Below the pieces are notes generated by a model. It was given only the letters and a program-made list of their open reading frames with translations, did no database searches and was not told the DNA's origin. Below are positions 42,373 to 50,013 of a DNA stretch of 64,000 nt, one piece after another; the first letter of the stretch is position 1, and each line of letters begins with the position of its first letter. Origin of the DNA: Rhodospirillaceae bacterium (GTDB taxonomy: Bacteria; Pseudomonadota; Alphaproteobacteria; Rhodospirillales; UBA2165); NCBI GenBank assembly GCA_947467145.1, contig CANIGJ010000021.1, forward strand, positions 1 to 64,000, written 5' to 3'. Position numbers and translations under genes: made by a program.

Positions 42373-43923
42373 ATGTTTAGACGTCTAATGCCCGCGGCGG
42401 CAGCGCTGGGGCTATGCATGGGGTTCGGCGCCTCGGCGGTACTCGCCCAAAAAGCCCAAGACACCGTCCGGATGGCGATCATCGATCCGTTCAGCGTGCT
42501 CGATGAATACCATCATGCACTCGACGAATCTGGCGCGTTCGACCGTATCGTCTATCAGCCGCTGATCACCTACGACGAGTACAAGAAGCAGTGGGTGAAC
42601 ATCCTCACGACGTCGTGGAAGCGCATCGATAACCAGACGCTCGAATTCGATCTGCGTCAGGACGTGAAATTCCACAACGGCAACCAGTTCAACGCCGACG
42701 ACGTGAAAACCACGCTCGAGTATCTCATCGATCCGAAGGTGAATATCCGCTTCAAGGAGCGCTACACCTGGGTCGATCGCGTCGAGAAGCTCGGCGAACA
42801 TAAGATCCGCATTCATTCGAAACAGCCATTCTCGACCGATCTGGGCATCCTCGGCTATCGCATGCGCATCCGTGACGGTCGCATCATCAATGAATTGGCC
42901 AAAACCAACAACGTGCCCGATTACGGCAAAACCGCCGTTGGCACCGGCGCGTACAAGGTCGCCTCCATCGGCCGCAACGACGGCCTGCTGATGGAAGCGG
43001 TCGCCAACCATTGGGACAAGTCCGGCTATTATCCGCAGCCCGTGAAATTCGTGCGCGGCGTCTTCATTCCGGATCGTCAGACCCAGGCGGCGCAGCTCAT
43101 CACCGGCAATCTCGACGTGATGCGCAACATCACGACCGACGATGCGAAGAATTTTGCCGCCAATCCCAATCTGGCCGTGACGCCGACCAGCAGTTCCATG
43201 TTGCTGTATGTCACGCTCGACGCGTTGGGGCGCTCGAAGAACAAGGCTTTCCAGGACGAGCGCGTGCGCAAGGCGTTCATGATGGCCATCGACCGCAAGC
43301 TGCTGCAGAAGGAAATCATCGCGGGCGGCTCGATCGCCAAACTGCCGAATTCGATTTGCTGGGAGTCGATGATCGCCTGCGAGCCGGGCAAAACGTCGCC
43401 GTACGACTACAATCCGGCCGAAGCCAAGCGTCTGCTGGCCGAGGCGGGTTATCCGAACGGTCTCGATCTGTCGATGGACGTGCATGAGCCGGTGAAAAAT
43501 GTCGGTGAAGCTATCGCCGGTGAGCTACGCAAGGTCGGTTTCCGCACGTCCATCGATTCCATCCCGAGCGCTCTATATTTGCGCAAGCGCGGCGACGGCG
43601 AATTTACCGCCTTCACCGGCTTCTATCCGTCGGGCACGCATCCGGATGCGCAGGTGATGTTCACATTGTTCTTCGATGCCAACCGCGACTATTGGCAGGA
43701 TCCTGCGATCAAGAAGGCGGCCGCCGATGGCGAGCTCGAATTCGACGATGCCAAGCGGGCTGCGCTCTATGCGCCGGCGCTGCGTATGGTGAACGAGAAG
43801 GCGTATATCCTGCCGGTGTCGGAATTGCCGATCGTGTGGGCGCACCACAAGGACATCGTGGTGAACAAGAATCCGCTGTCGGTTGCGGTTCCGATCCTCG
43901 GCGATTACGGCTGGAAGAAGTGA
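42373..43923 (+). CDS. ABC transporter substrate-binding protein, peptide/nickel type
   Basis: This 516-residue periplasmic protein belongs to the SBP_bac_5 family (DppA/OppA/NikA group). The signal peptide runs to about residue 27 (ASAVLA-QKA). The body has LEFDLRQDVKFHNGNQFNADDVKTTLEYL and the usual C-terminal lobes. It probably binds a peptide, glycoside or metal chelate. No permease or ATPase genes flank it, so it is an orphan binding protein. Start was set at ATG 42373 because the signal peptide begins there and a GGGAG lies upstream. Confidence 0.88.
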   Translation: MFRRLMPAAAALGLCMGFGASAVLAQKAQDTVRMAIIDPFSVLDEYHHALDESGAFDRIVYQPLITYDEYKKQWVNILTTSWKRIDNQTLEFDLRQDVKFHNGNQFNADDVKTTLEYLIDPKVNIRFKERYTWVDRVEKLGEHKIRIHSKQPFSTDLGILGYRMRIRDGRIINELAKTNNVPDYGKTAVGTGAYKVASIGRNDGLLMEAVANHWDKSGYYPQPVKFVRGVFIPDRQTQAAQLITGNLDVMRNITTDDAKNFAANPNLAVTPTSSSMLLYVTLDALGRSKNKAFQDERVRKAFMMAIDRKLLQKEIIAGGSIAKLPNSICWESMIACEPGKTSPYDYNPAEAKRLLAEAGYPNGLDLSMDVHEPVKNVGEAIAGELRKVGFRTSIDSIPSALYLRKRGDGEFTAFTGFYPSGTHPDAQVMFTLFFDANRDYWQDPAIKKAAADGELEFDDAKRAALYAPALRMVNEKAYILPVSELPIVWAHHKDIVVNKNPLSVAVPILGDYGWKK

Positions 43924-43926
43924 CGA

Positions 43927-43964
43927 TTCCGCGAGCGCGCCTTCGGGCGCGCTCCACTGCGGAA
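43927..43964 (+). terminator. Stable hairpin after the binding-protein gene
   Basis: A 9-bp stem (43933-43941 with 43946-43954) closes a TTCG tetraloop, and an outer 6-bp helix (43927-43932 with 43959-43964) extends it. It starts 4 bases after the stop of the substrate-binding protein gene. There is no T-tract, but the C(TTCG)G loop is very stable and fits a terminator or 3'-end protector. Confidence 0.55.
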
Positions 43965-43971
43965 ACGACAT

Positions 43972-44082
43972 CCCCCGGCTTGACCGGGGGATCCACGGGA
44001 GGCGCGTCGGCGCCGGCATGAGTCTTTTCGCGCTATCGCGCTTTCGTGGATGCCCCGATCAAGTCGGGGCATGACGACCTAG
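43972..44082. repeat. Pair of inverted palindromic repeat units
   Basis: Two GC-rich palindromes with a CTTGA-type loop face each other: 43972-43990 on the plus strand and 44052-44070 on the minus strand. Each is followed, in its own orientation, by ATCCACG. They are therefore two copies of one repeat unit in inverted orientation, like the REP-type intergenic elements of many proteobacteria. They fill most of the gap between the binding-protein and TerB-like genes, and no gene is seen there. Confidence 0.6.
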
Positions 44083-44093
44083 TTTGTATAAGG

Positions 44094-44678
44094 CTACTCG
44101 TTCGTCGCGGCCGCGCGGTAATAGATGCGCAGGAAGGCATCGCGCGCGTTGCGCGGGTGTTCGGGATACAAAAACATCCGTGTATCGTTTTTCGCGAACA
44201 GGACCTCGCGGATCGCGAGGACGACTTCGCGCTCGATATTGAACGCATCCTGGAATCGCTTGAGGACATGGCTCTCGCCGCCGACGACCTGTCCGTCGGA
44301 CAGCATCAGGTCGAGCGCATTGATATAGACCGAAGCCTTTTGCAGCGGCGTCAATTTCTCCGCGGCGATCTTCAGGAAGTCTTCGAGATCGTTGTCTTTG
44401 ACATAGTCGAAGGCCGCATTGATGACGCCGGCGAGGCCCTGTTTGTTGAGTTCGCCGCGCGTGACCATCTTGTTGAAGACGACGACGAGTTCGGCGCGTT
44501 CCTCAGCCTCGCGTACCTTGTCGGCATCGATCATGTAGGCCAGCGAAATCGCCAGCATATGAAGCGGTGTCAGCCGCTTCTCGCTGGTTGCCTTGGCGAT
44601 CTGCATAGCCTCCGGCGATTCTGCGGTTTGTGCGGGTTCGGCGGCGGACTCGACGGTTTCTGCGGGTTTGTCATTCAT
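44094..44678 (-). CDS. TerB-like family protein
   Basis: This 194-residue soluble protein has two helical segments like the TerB (tellurite-resistance) fold: LTPLHMLAISLAYMIDADKVREAEERAELVVVF (about 37-70) and ALDLMLSDGQVVGGESHVLKRFQDAF (about 120-146). The acidic DADKxxxEE and SDGxxxxxE patterns suggest metal binding, as in TerB. The N-terminal 30 residues are Glu/Ala-rich and probably disordered. No other ter genes are near. It is divergent from the small RHH-like gene, with a 12-base palindrome between them. Confidence 0.7.
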   Translation of the reverse strand: MNDKPAETVESAAEPAQTAESPEAMQIAKATSEKRLTPLHMLAISLAYMIDADKVREAEERAELVVVFNKMVTRGELNKQGLAGVINAAFDYVKDNDLEDFLKIAAEKLTPLQKASVYINALDLMLSDGQVVGGESHVLKRFQDAFNIEREVVLAIREVLFAKNDTRMFLYPEHPRNARDAFLRIYYRAAATNE

Positions 44679-44736
44679 GGGCTATCGATATCGGGGCTTC
44701 TTGATTCCCGCAAGTGGTGGCTGGCCTCAGTCCAAT

Positions 44737-44748
44737 TCTACTAGTAGA
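44737..44748. promoter_or_regulatory. Palindrome TCTACTAGTAGA, copy 1
   Basis: This perfect 12-base palindrome lies in the 106-bp divergent gap, 36 bases before the RHH-like gene and about 60 bases from the TerB-like start. The same 15-base string (TTCTACTAGTAGATT) recurs at 50849-50863. CTAG is rare in GC-rich proteobacteria, so a repeated intergenic CTAG palindrome suggests an operator. Confidence 0.45.
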
Positions 44749-44784
44749 TTAGGTGAATTGGCGGATCGCCCGGAGGATTATCCC

Positions 44785-45054
44785 ATGGCCACGCTCGATG
44801 CGCAGCGCAAATGGCGCCAAAAGAACCGTCTCGTCAAAAGCCAGCTCAACATCACCGCGCGCAGCAAGGTCCACGAATATCTGGATGAAATCGCCACGCA
44901 ACATGACCTGCGCGGCAAGGCTGAGGCTGTGACATTCTCGGTTTATGCGATGATGGCGTTGCTTCAGCAGGGTTCCTTCAATAAGGAAGCGGAGCGTTTG
45001 CATCGTTTGTTCCTCGAGGCCTATCACCGCGACCGGGATATGTTCCAACCATGA
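44785..45054 (+). CDS. Small ribbon-helix-helix-like protein
   Basis: This 89-residue basic protein has SQLNITARSKVHEYLDEIATQHDLRGKAEAVTFSVYAMMALLQ, a beta-strand followed by two helices as in ribbon-helix-helix DNA-binding proteins. The C-terminal helix ends in HRDRDMFQP. Start was set at ATG 44785 behind GGAGG; the longer frame upstream has no homology signal. A palindrome 36 bases upstream could be its own operator. It is followed by an inositol-phosphatase-family gene 10 bases later. No toxin-like partner is adjacent. Confidence 0.68.
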   Translation: MATLDAQRKWRQKNRLVKSQLNITARSKVHEYLDEIATQHDLRGKAEAVTFSVYAMMALLQQGSFNKEAERLHRLFLEAYHRDRDMFQP

Positions 45055-45064
45055 TCGCTCAACC

Positions 45065-45901
45065 GTGACATCTTTCACCAAGCCTGGCCTGCCGGACGTT
45101 GCGCGCGTCGGCGAGATCATCCGTGCCGTGGCGGCGGACGAGATCCTGCCGCGCTATGAAAAGTTGGAGCGGCACGAGATCAACGAGAAGCATGCGGGCG
45201 AGATCGTCACAGCCGCCGATATCGCCAGCGAAGCGAAATTGATAACGGCGCTCACCGATCTGCTGCCGGGCAGTGTGGTGGTGGGTGAAGAGGGCTTTTC
45301 AGCCGATCCGACCATCATCGAGCATCTGTCGCGCGATGCGCCGGTGTGGATCATCGATCCGCTCGACGGGACGCGCAATTTTTCCGAAGGGCGACCCATG
45401 TTCGCCGTCATCGTCGCCCTGGCGATGAAGGGTGAGACCCAGGCGGGCTGGATCTACGATCCCTTGGCCGACGATTTGCTCTGGGGCGTCGCGGGCGAGG
45501 GGACCTGGGATCGCGCTGGCCGCGTGCGCCTGCCGAAGGCCAAGCGCAGCATTACGACGATGCGCGGCTCGGTGCCGTCGCGGCCGCGCGCCGCCTTGGA
45601 GGAACTCGGCAAGGCCAAAGGCGTGCCGGTGCCGAGCGACATGGTGCGCCTGCGCTGCTGTGGCCGCGAATATATGGAGTTGATCCGGGGCAATCTGGAC
45701 TTCGCGCTCTATGGCCAGCTGAAAGCGTGGGACCACGCGGCCGGCGTGCTGCTGCACCGCGAGGCGGGCGGCCATAGCGGGCGCGCCGACGACGCCAAGA
45801 TTTATCGGCCTGGGCCGATGCGCGAAGGCCGTTATATCCTGGCGGCCGATCACGATCACTGGATGGTGCTGCGCGATCTGCTGGCCGAGGCGCTGTCATG
45901 A
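45065..45901 (+). CDS. Inositol monophosphatase-family phosphatase
   Basis: This 278-residue Mg2+-dependent phosphatase shows the IMPase motifs: VVGEEGFSAD with the first metal ligands, WIIDPLDGTRNFSEG, and WDHAAGVLLHREAGG near the C-terminus. Family members act on inositol phosphates, PAP or histidinol phosphate; the sequence does not decide among them. It begins at a GTG, 10 bases after the RHH-like gene, and is followed by a HIBADH-family gene 27 bases later. Confidence 0.88.
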   Translation: MTSFTKPGLPDVARVGEIIRAVAADEILPRYEKLERHEINEKHAGEIVTAADIASEAKLITALTDLLPGSVVVGEEGFSADPTIIEHLSRDAPVWIIDPLDGTRNFSEGRPMFAVIVALAMKGETQAGWIYDPLADDLLWGVAGEGTWDRAGRVRLPKAKRSITTMRGSVPSRPRAALEELGKAKGVPVPSDMVRLRCCGREYMELIRGNLDFALYGQLKAWDHAAGVLLHREAGGHSGRADDAKIYRPGPMREGRYILAADHDHWMVLRDLLAEALS

Positions 45902-45928
45902 CCAAGACCAAAATGGGGAGAATGAACA

Positions 45929-46801
45929 ATGCCGCATAACGTCGCCTTCATCGGCCTGGGTGTCATGGGCTATCCGATGGCCGGCCATCTCGCCAAGGCC
46001 GGGCATAAGGTCACCGTCTATAACCGCACCGGCGCGAAGGCCGACAAGTGGGCGGCGGAGCATGGCGGCAAAAGTGCGAAGACACCGCGCGAGGCGGCCA
46101 ACGGCGCCGACTTCGTGTTCGTCTGCGTCGGCAATGATGACGACGTGCGCAGCGTAACCTTGGGCGCCGACGGTGCGCTTGCCGGCATGGGCGCCGGCAC
46201 GGTGCTGGTCGATCACACGACGGCGTCGGCGACACTCGCGGTCGAGCTGGAAACGGCGGCCAAGGCGAAGGGCGCGGGCTTCCTCGATGCGCCGGTCTCC
46301 GGCGGGCAGGCGGGGGCTGAGGGCGGCACCTTGACGGTGATGGTCGGCGGCGTCGAGGCAACGTTCGCGAAAGCCGAGCCGGTGATGAAGGCTTATGGCC
46401 GCGCCGTCACCCATATGGGCGCGGCGGGGGCCGGGCAACTTACCAAAATCGCCAACCAGATTTGCGTTGCCGGCAATCTGCAGGCGCTGTCCGAAGCGCT
46501 CAATTTCGCGACCAAGGCGGGGCTCGATGGGGCGCGCGTCGTCGACGTGATCTCCAAGGGGGCCGCGACGTCGTGGCAGATGGAAAACCGCGGTAAGACC
46601 ATGGTCGAGGACAAGTTCGACTTCGGCTTCGCCGTCGATTGGATGTGTAAGGATCTCGACATCGCGCTCGCCGAAGGCAAGGCCAAGGGCGCACCGATGC
46701 CGGTGACCGCCATCATCAATCAGTTCTACCGCGAGGTCAGCTCGATGGGCGGCGGGCGCTGGGATACGTCTAGCTTGATCCGGCGCCTAAAACGAAAATA
46801 A
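45929..46801 (+). CDS. 3-hydroxyisobutyrate dehydrogenase-family reductase
   Basis: This 290-residue NAD(P)-dependent beta-hydroxyacid dehydrogenase has the Rossmann motif FIGLGVMGYPMAGHLAKAGH, the substrate-binding DAPVSGGQAGAEGGTLTVMVGG, and the catalytic Lys in GQLTKIANQI. Relatives act on 3-hydroxyisobutyrate, tartronate semialdehyde or similar acids. A second family member, only distantly alike, is at 63107-63988. Substrate unknown. It is convergent with the lipoprotein gene. Confidence 0.9.
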   Translation: MPHNVAFIGLGVMGYPMAGHLAKAGHKVTVYNRTGAKADKWAAEHGGKSAKTPREAANGADFVFVCVGNDDDVRSVTLGADGALAGMGAGTVLVDHTTASATLAVELETAAKAKGAGFLDAPVSGGQAGAEGGTLTVMVGGVEATFAKAEPVMKAYGRAVTHMGAAGAGQLTKIANQICVAGNLQALSEALNFATKAGLDGARVVDVISKGAATSWQMENRGKTMVEDKFDFGFAVDWMCKDLDIALAEGKAKGAPMPVTAIINQFYREVSSMGGGRWDTSSLIRRLKRK

Positions 46802-46815
46802 GCGGGCGGAAATAG

Positions 46816-47439
46816 CTAGAACGCGACCTTCATGCGGGGCGACGGGTCGGTGAGCGAGGTCATGCGGAACCCGTAGATCGTCGTCAGGCCGTCCTTGGTC
46901 ACGCGTTGCGCGTTGTGGGCGATGATGCGGGCGTCGGTTTTACCGCGTAGCACGCCCTGGACGTTGAGGCCCATCTGCAGGATGCGGTCAGCATCCTGTT
47001 TTTTGATGTATTTGGTCTGCAAGGTGATCGTGCCGTCCTTCTCGCTATAGAGGATCGACAGCATGTTCTCGTTGCGGCGGAAGAAGGTGACCTGCGAGGT
47101 GCGGGTGATATCGCCCGAGGTTTGCCAGATCACCTTGAAGGCGCCTTGGCCGAAATAGGAGACTTCCTTGGTGTCGCCGTCACGTTTGAAGTCGGCGATG
47201 ACGGCGGCGATCTTCTCGTCCTGTTGCGCCTTGGTCAGCTTGTTCTGGCGCAAATCGTCATAAAGCTGCACGTCGACGATATAGCCGTCGAAGGTCATCT
47301 TATAGAGGCCGGTACGCGACAGTTCGATTTCGGCGTCGAAGCTGCCGGGCAGATAGCACGACGACAGCGCAATGACCGCAACAATGGCGATCGCGAGAGA
47401 GCGGAGGGGGCGGAAGAGGGCCGACATGCGCGGGATCAT
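46816..47439 (-). CDS. Hypothetical lipoprotein
   Basis: This 207-residue protein has a lipoprotein signal (hydrophobic stretch ending in ALSSC at about residue 28). The mature part is mostly polar with alternating beta patterns, such as TGLYKMTFDGYIVDVQLYDDLRQ and ITLQTKYIKKQDADRIL, and I do not recognise a family. It probably sits in a membrane facing the periplasm. mazG ends 3 bases upstream of its start, so the two are co-transcribed. A start at internal ATG 47427 is possible. Confidence 0.72.
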   Translation of the reverse strand: MIPRMSALFRPLRSLAIAIVAVIALSSCYLPGSFDAEIELSRTGLYKMTFDGYIVDVQLYDDLRQNKLTKAQQDEKIAAVIADFKRDGDTKEVSYFGQGAFKVIWQTSGDITRTSQVTFFRRNENMLSILYSEKDGTITLQTKYIKKQDADRILQMGLNVQGVLRGKTDARIIAHNAQRVTKDGLTTIYGFRMTSLTDPSPRMKVAF

Positions 47440-47442
47440 ATT

Positions 47443-48255
47443 CTAAGTCCCAGACTCTGTCTCTGGCGCTGTCTTCGCGTCCTGCCACAGCGCTTCCATC
47501 TCTTCCAAAGTCGCCTGTTCGGGGCGGCGGCCCTGGGCGGCCAGGCGCTTTTCGATATGGGCGAAGCGCCGTTCGAACTTGCGGTTGCCGCCGCGCAGCG
47601 CGTCCTCGGGCTCGATGCCGAGTTTGCGGGCCAGGTTCACGGCGGAAAACAGCACGTCGCCGACTTCGTCGGTCAACGCAGCCGAGGGCGCGCTGCCGGG
47701 CACGATCTCAGCGGCCAGTTCCTCGATTTCTTCGCGCAGTTTGTCGAGCGCGCCATTGGGATCCGGCCAGTCGAAGCCGACCCGGGCGGCCCGGTTCTGC
47801 AGCTTGTAGGCGCGGAGCAGGGCGGGCAGGCCGCGCGCCACCCCGGACAGGGTACTGGCCTCACCGCCGGCTGCGCGTTCGTTGGCCTTTTGGACCTCCC
47901 AGGCCCGGGTCTGGGCGTCGGAATTGTCGATCCTCACATCGCCGAACACATGGGGATGGCGCCGTTCCATCTTGTCGTTGATGGCCCGAGCAACATCTTC
48001 GAAGCCGAAGTCGCCGCTTTCCGCGGCCATCTGGGCGTGGAAGACGACCTGGAGCAGCAGGTCGCCCAACTCGTCACGCAAGGCCGCCATGTCGCGCCGA
48101 TCGATGGCGTCGGCCACCTCATAGGCTTCTTCGATGGTATAAGGGGCGATGGTGGCGAAGGTCTGTTCCAGATCCCAGGGGCAGCCGCCCTTGGGGTCGC
48201 GGAGGCGGGCCATGATGGCCAGAAGGCGGTCGATTTCGCGCGTCATGTGATCCAA
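47443..48255 (-). CDS. mazG: Nucleoside triphosphate pyrophosphohydrolase MazG
   Basis: MazG (270 residues) hydrolyses NTPs and dNTPs to monophosphates and pyrophosphate and influences (p)ppGpp levels. Two MazG domains are present, the first with the EEAYEVADAIDRR metal-binding EExxE-type motif (about 37-50) and the second around LDKLREEIEELAAEI (about 165-185). Length is normal. It is divergent from the FecR-domain gene across 60 bases. In many relatives mazG directly follows hflX, which here is 6.3 kb away. Confidence 0.94.
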   Translation of the reverse strand: MDHMTREIDRLLAIMARLRDPKGGCPWDLEQTFATIAPYTIEEAYEVADAIDRRDMAALRDELGDLLLQVVFHAQMAAESGDFGFEDVARAINDKMERRHPHVFGDVRIDNSDAQTRAWEVQKANERAAGGEASTLSGVARGLPALLRAYKLQNRAARVGFDWPDPNGALDKLREEIEELAAEIVPGSAPSAALTDEVGDVLFSAVNLARKLGIEPEDALRGGNRKFERRFAHIEKRLAAQGRRPEQATLEEMEALWQDAKTAPETESGT

Positions 48256-48315
48256 GTCGCTCGTTTCGCCGTAGTTATAGGCTTATAAACCGAACAGTCG
48301 CAAAACGGATTTAGG

Positions 48316-48975
48316 ATGGTATTTCCTGACATGCCGATCAATCTTTCCCGCCGCGCTGTCTCCCTAGGTTTTCTGTGCTTTTTGGCGCCTGCCCTCGGTG
48401 GCGCGCAACAGGGCATGACCGACGAGGTGGTGGGGAAGGTGACCGAACTGTCGGGCAGCGCCGTCGCCATGCAGGACGCCTTGCCGCGGGCGCTGAAAAA
48501 GGGCGCCGACATCTATATCGGCGACGTGCTTTCGACCGCCCGCGACAGCCAGCTGTCGATCAAGATGGTCGATGAGGCCGAATTCTCGCTGAGCGAGCGG
48601 GCGGTTTTCATCGTCCAGGAGTATTTCTTGAAATCGGACGGTAAGGACGGCAATGCCGTCATCCGGCTGATGACCGGGGCGGTGAAGGCGGTCAGCGGCA
48701 AGATCGCTCAGCTTGAGGGCCAACCGTTCCAGCTTCGTACCGAAGTGGCTACCATAGGGGTCCGGGGCACGACGTTCTGGGGTGGGGTCCTCGATGGCAC
48801 CCATCAATTCGCGTTGCTCAGCGGCAGCACCATCATCGTCGAGAACAAGGCGGGCCGGGTCGAGATCAATCGGCCGGGCGATGGCACCGCCGTGACGTCG
48901 GACTCGACCGCGCCGTTCGCACCGTCGACCTGGGCGGCGGATAAGTTGGCGCGCGCCTCGGCGATGACGCCGTAA
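48316..48975 (+). CDS. Secreted FecR-domain protein
   Basis: This 219-residue protein has an N-terminal signal peptide (to about residue 28) and a single FecR domain: AMQDALPRALKKGADIYIGDVLSTARDSQLSIKM, LTGAVKAVSGKI-like (LMTGAVKAVSGKI) and TEVATIGVRGTTFWGGV. It lacks a transmembrane anchor of the anti-sigma type and a cytoplasmic domain, and no ECF sigma factor or TonB receptor is nearby. It is therefore not a classical FecR regulator but a periplasmic stand-alone version. The ATG at 48331 is an alternative start. Confidence 0.83.
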   Translation: MVFPDMPINLSRRAVSLGFLCFLAPALGGAQQGMTDEVVGKVTELSGSAVAMQDALPRALKKGADIYIGDVLSTARDSQLSIKMVDEAEFSLSERAVFIVQEYFLKSDGKDGNAVIRLMTGAVKAVSGKIAQLEGQPFQLRTEVATIGVRGTTFWGGVLDGTHQFALLSGSTIIVENKAGRVEINRPGDGTAVTSDSTAPFAPSTWAADKLARASAMTP

Positions 48976-49082
48976 CGCGTCATCCGATTTTCAGATCAAG
49001 TTCGTTCGTCCAGCCGGTCGTCGACCGGTGGATTCGGATGCGCATTTTCAAACTCATTTGACGGCCTTCGACGAAGGTGGAG

Positions 49083-49105
49083 GGCTGGCGTCAGCCAGCC
49101 GTTTT
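49083..49105 (+). terminator. Hairpin terminator downstream of the FecR-domain gene
   Basis: A 7-bp stem GGCTGGC/GCCAGCC (49083-49089 with 49094-49100) closes a GTCA loop and is followed by GTTTT. It lies about 110 bases after the FecR-domain stop. Confidence 0.55.
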
Positions 49106-49139
49106 GCCACCACCCTTATAGCCTTCGGCGACATGGTTT

Positions 49140-49231
49140 TGTCGCATAATGTATATTATGTATTATTTTTTGATATGGAATTCGATCTGTTTTAGATCAA
49201 TGTCTTATAGATATATCCGGATATCGAATAT
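49140..49231. other. AT-rich convergent intergenic patch with inverted repeats
   Basis: This stretch is much richer in A/T than the rest of the window. It contains CATAAT-GTAT-ATTATG (49146-49161), a GATCT/AGATC pair (49184-49198) and the palindrome ATATCCGGATAT (49213-49224). It lies between two convergent genes, so no promoter is required here. No open frame of note is present. It may hold a small RNA, be a remnant of foreign DNA or serve as a structural site. Confidence 0.4.
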
Positions 49232-50008
49232 TCAGTCGATATCGATGGTCATCCCGTCATACGCCGGCCGCACATGGTCCGGCAAAGTCCGGCATAAAGT
49301 GCCGTAATCCAGACGGTTGCTCATGTGCGTCAGGAACGCGCGCTGCGGCCCCACCCGATCGATCCAACCGAGCGCCTTATCGACATGGGCATGGGTCGGA
49401 TGTTCGCTGCTGCCGAGCGTGCCGACGATCCAGGTATCGACGCCCTTGAGGACTTCGAAGCTGTCGTCCGGCAGCCGGACCAGATCGGTCGAATACGCGA
49501 ACTTGCCGAACCGGAAGCCCAGGGTCCGCATATAGCCATGGTCCTGGTCATAGGCCTGGATGGTCAGCGACCCGATCTGGAACGTCTGGCCCGGCGCGAT
49601 GGTCGTCGGGACCAGGCATGGCTTATAATAATATGGTGCGCCCGGGCGGATCGAGCCCAGCACGTACCCGAACCGTTCGCGGATGGATGTCCAGGTTGCT
49701 TCATCGGCATAAGCCGGCAGATCGGCGCTCATCGCCTCGTTGACCGGCCGCAGATCGTCGATCCCATGACAATGATCCGCATGGGCATGGGTGAACAAAA
49801 CGGCATCGAGGCGATTGACGTCGGCGACCAGCAGCTGGGATCTGAGGTCCGGCGACGTGTCGATCAGGATGCGGGTGGCGCCCTCCTCGACCAGGATCGA
49901 CGGCCTGGATCTGCGGTTTTTCGGCTCATTCGGGTCGGCATTGCCCCAGCCGTTGGCGACCGATGGCGTTCCGGCGGAGCTGCCGCAGCCGAGGATCGTG
50001 ACCCGCAT
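49232..50008 (-). CDS. MBL-fold metallo-hydrolase, PhnP-like
   Basis: This 258-residue metallo-beta-lactamase-fold hydrolase has the metal motif HAHADHCHGIDD at about residue 75 and an N-terminal ILGCGSSAGTPSV typical of PhnP-like phosphodiesterases. Such enzymes cleave cyclic phosphate diesters, but the cellular substrate in this context is unknown. It follows tatD by 5 bases, the conserved tatD-MBL pair that in alphaproteobacteria normally closes the tmk-holB-metG operon. Confidence 0.9.
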   Translation of the reverse strand: MRVTILGCGSSAGTPSVANGWGNADPNEPKNRRSRPSILVEEGATRILIDTSPDLRSQLLVADVNRLDAVLFTHAHADHCHGIDDLRPVNEAMSADLPAYADEATWTSIRERFGYVLGSIRPGAPYYYKPCLVPTTIAPGQTFQIGSLTIQAYDQDHGYMRTLGFRFGKFAYSTDLVRLPDDSFEVLKGVDTWIVGTLGSSEHPTHAHVDKALGWIDRVGPQRAFLTHMSNRLDYGTLCRTLPDHVRPAYDGMTIDID

Positions 50009-50013
50009 GATCG

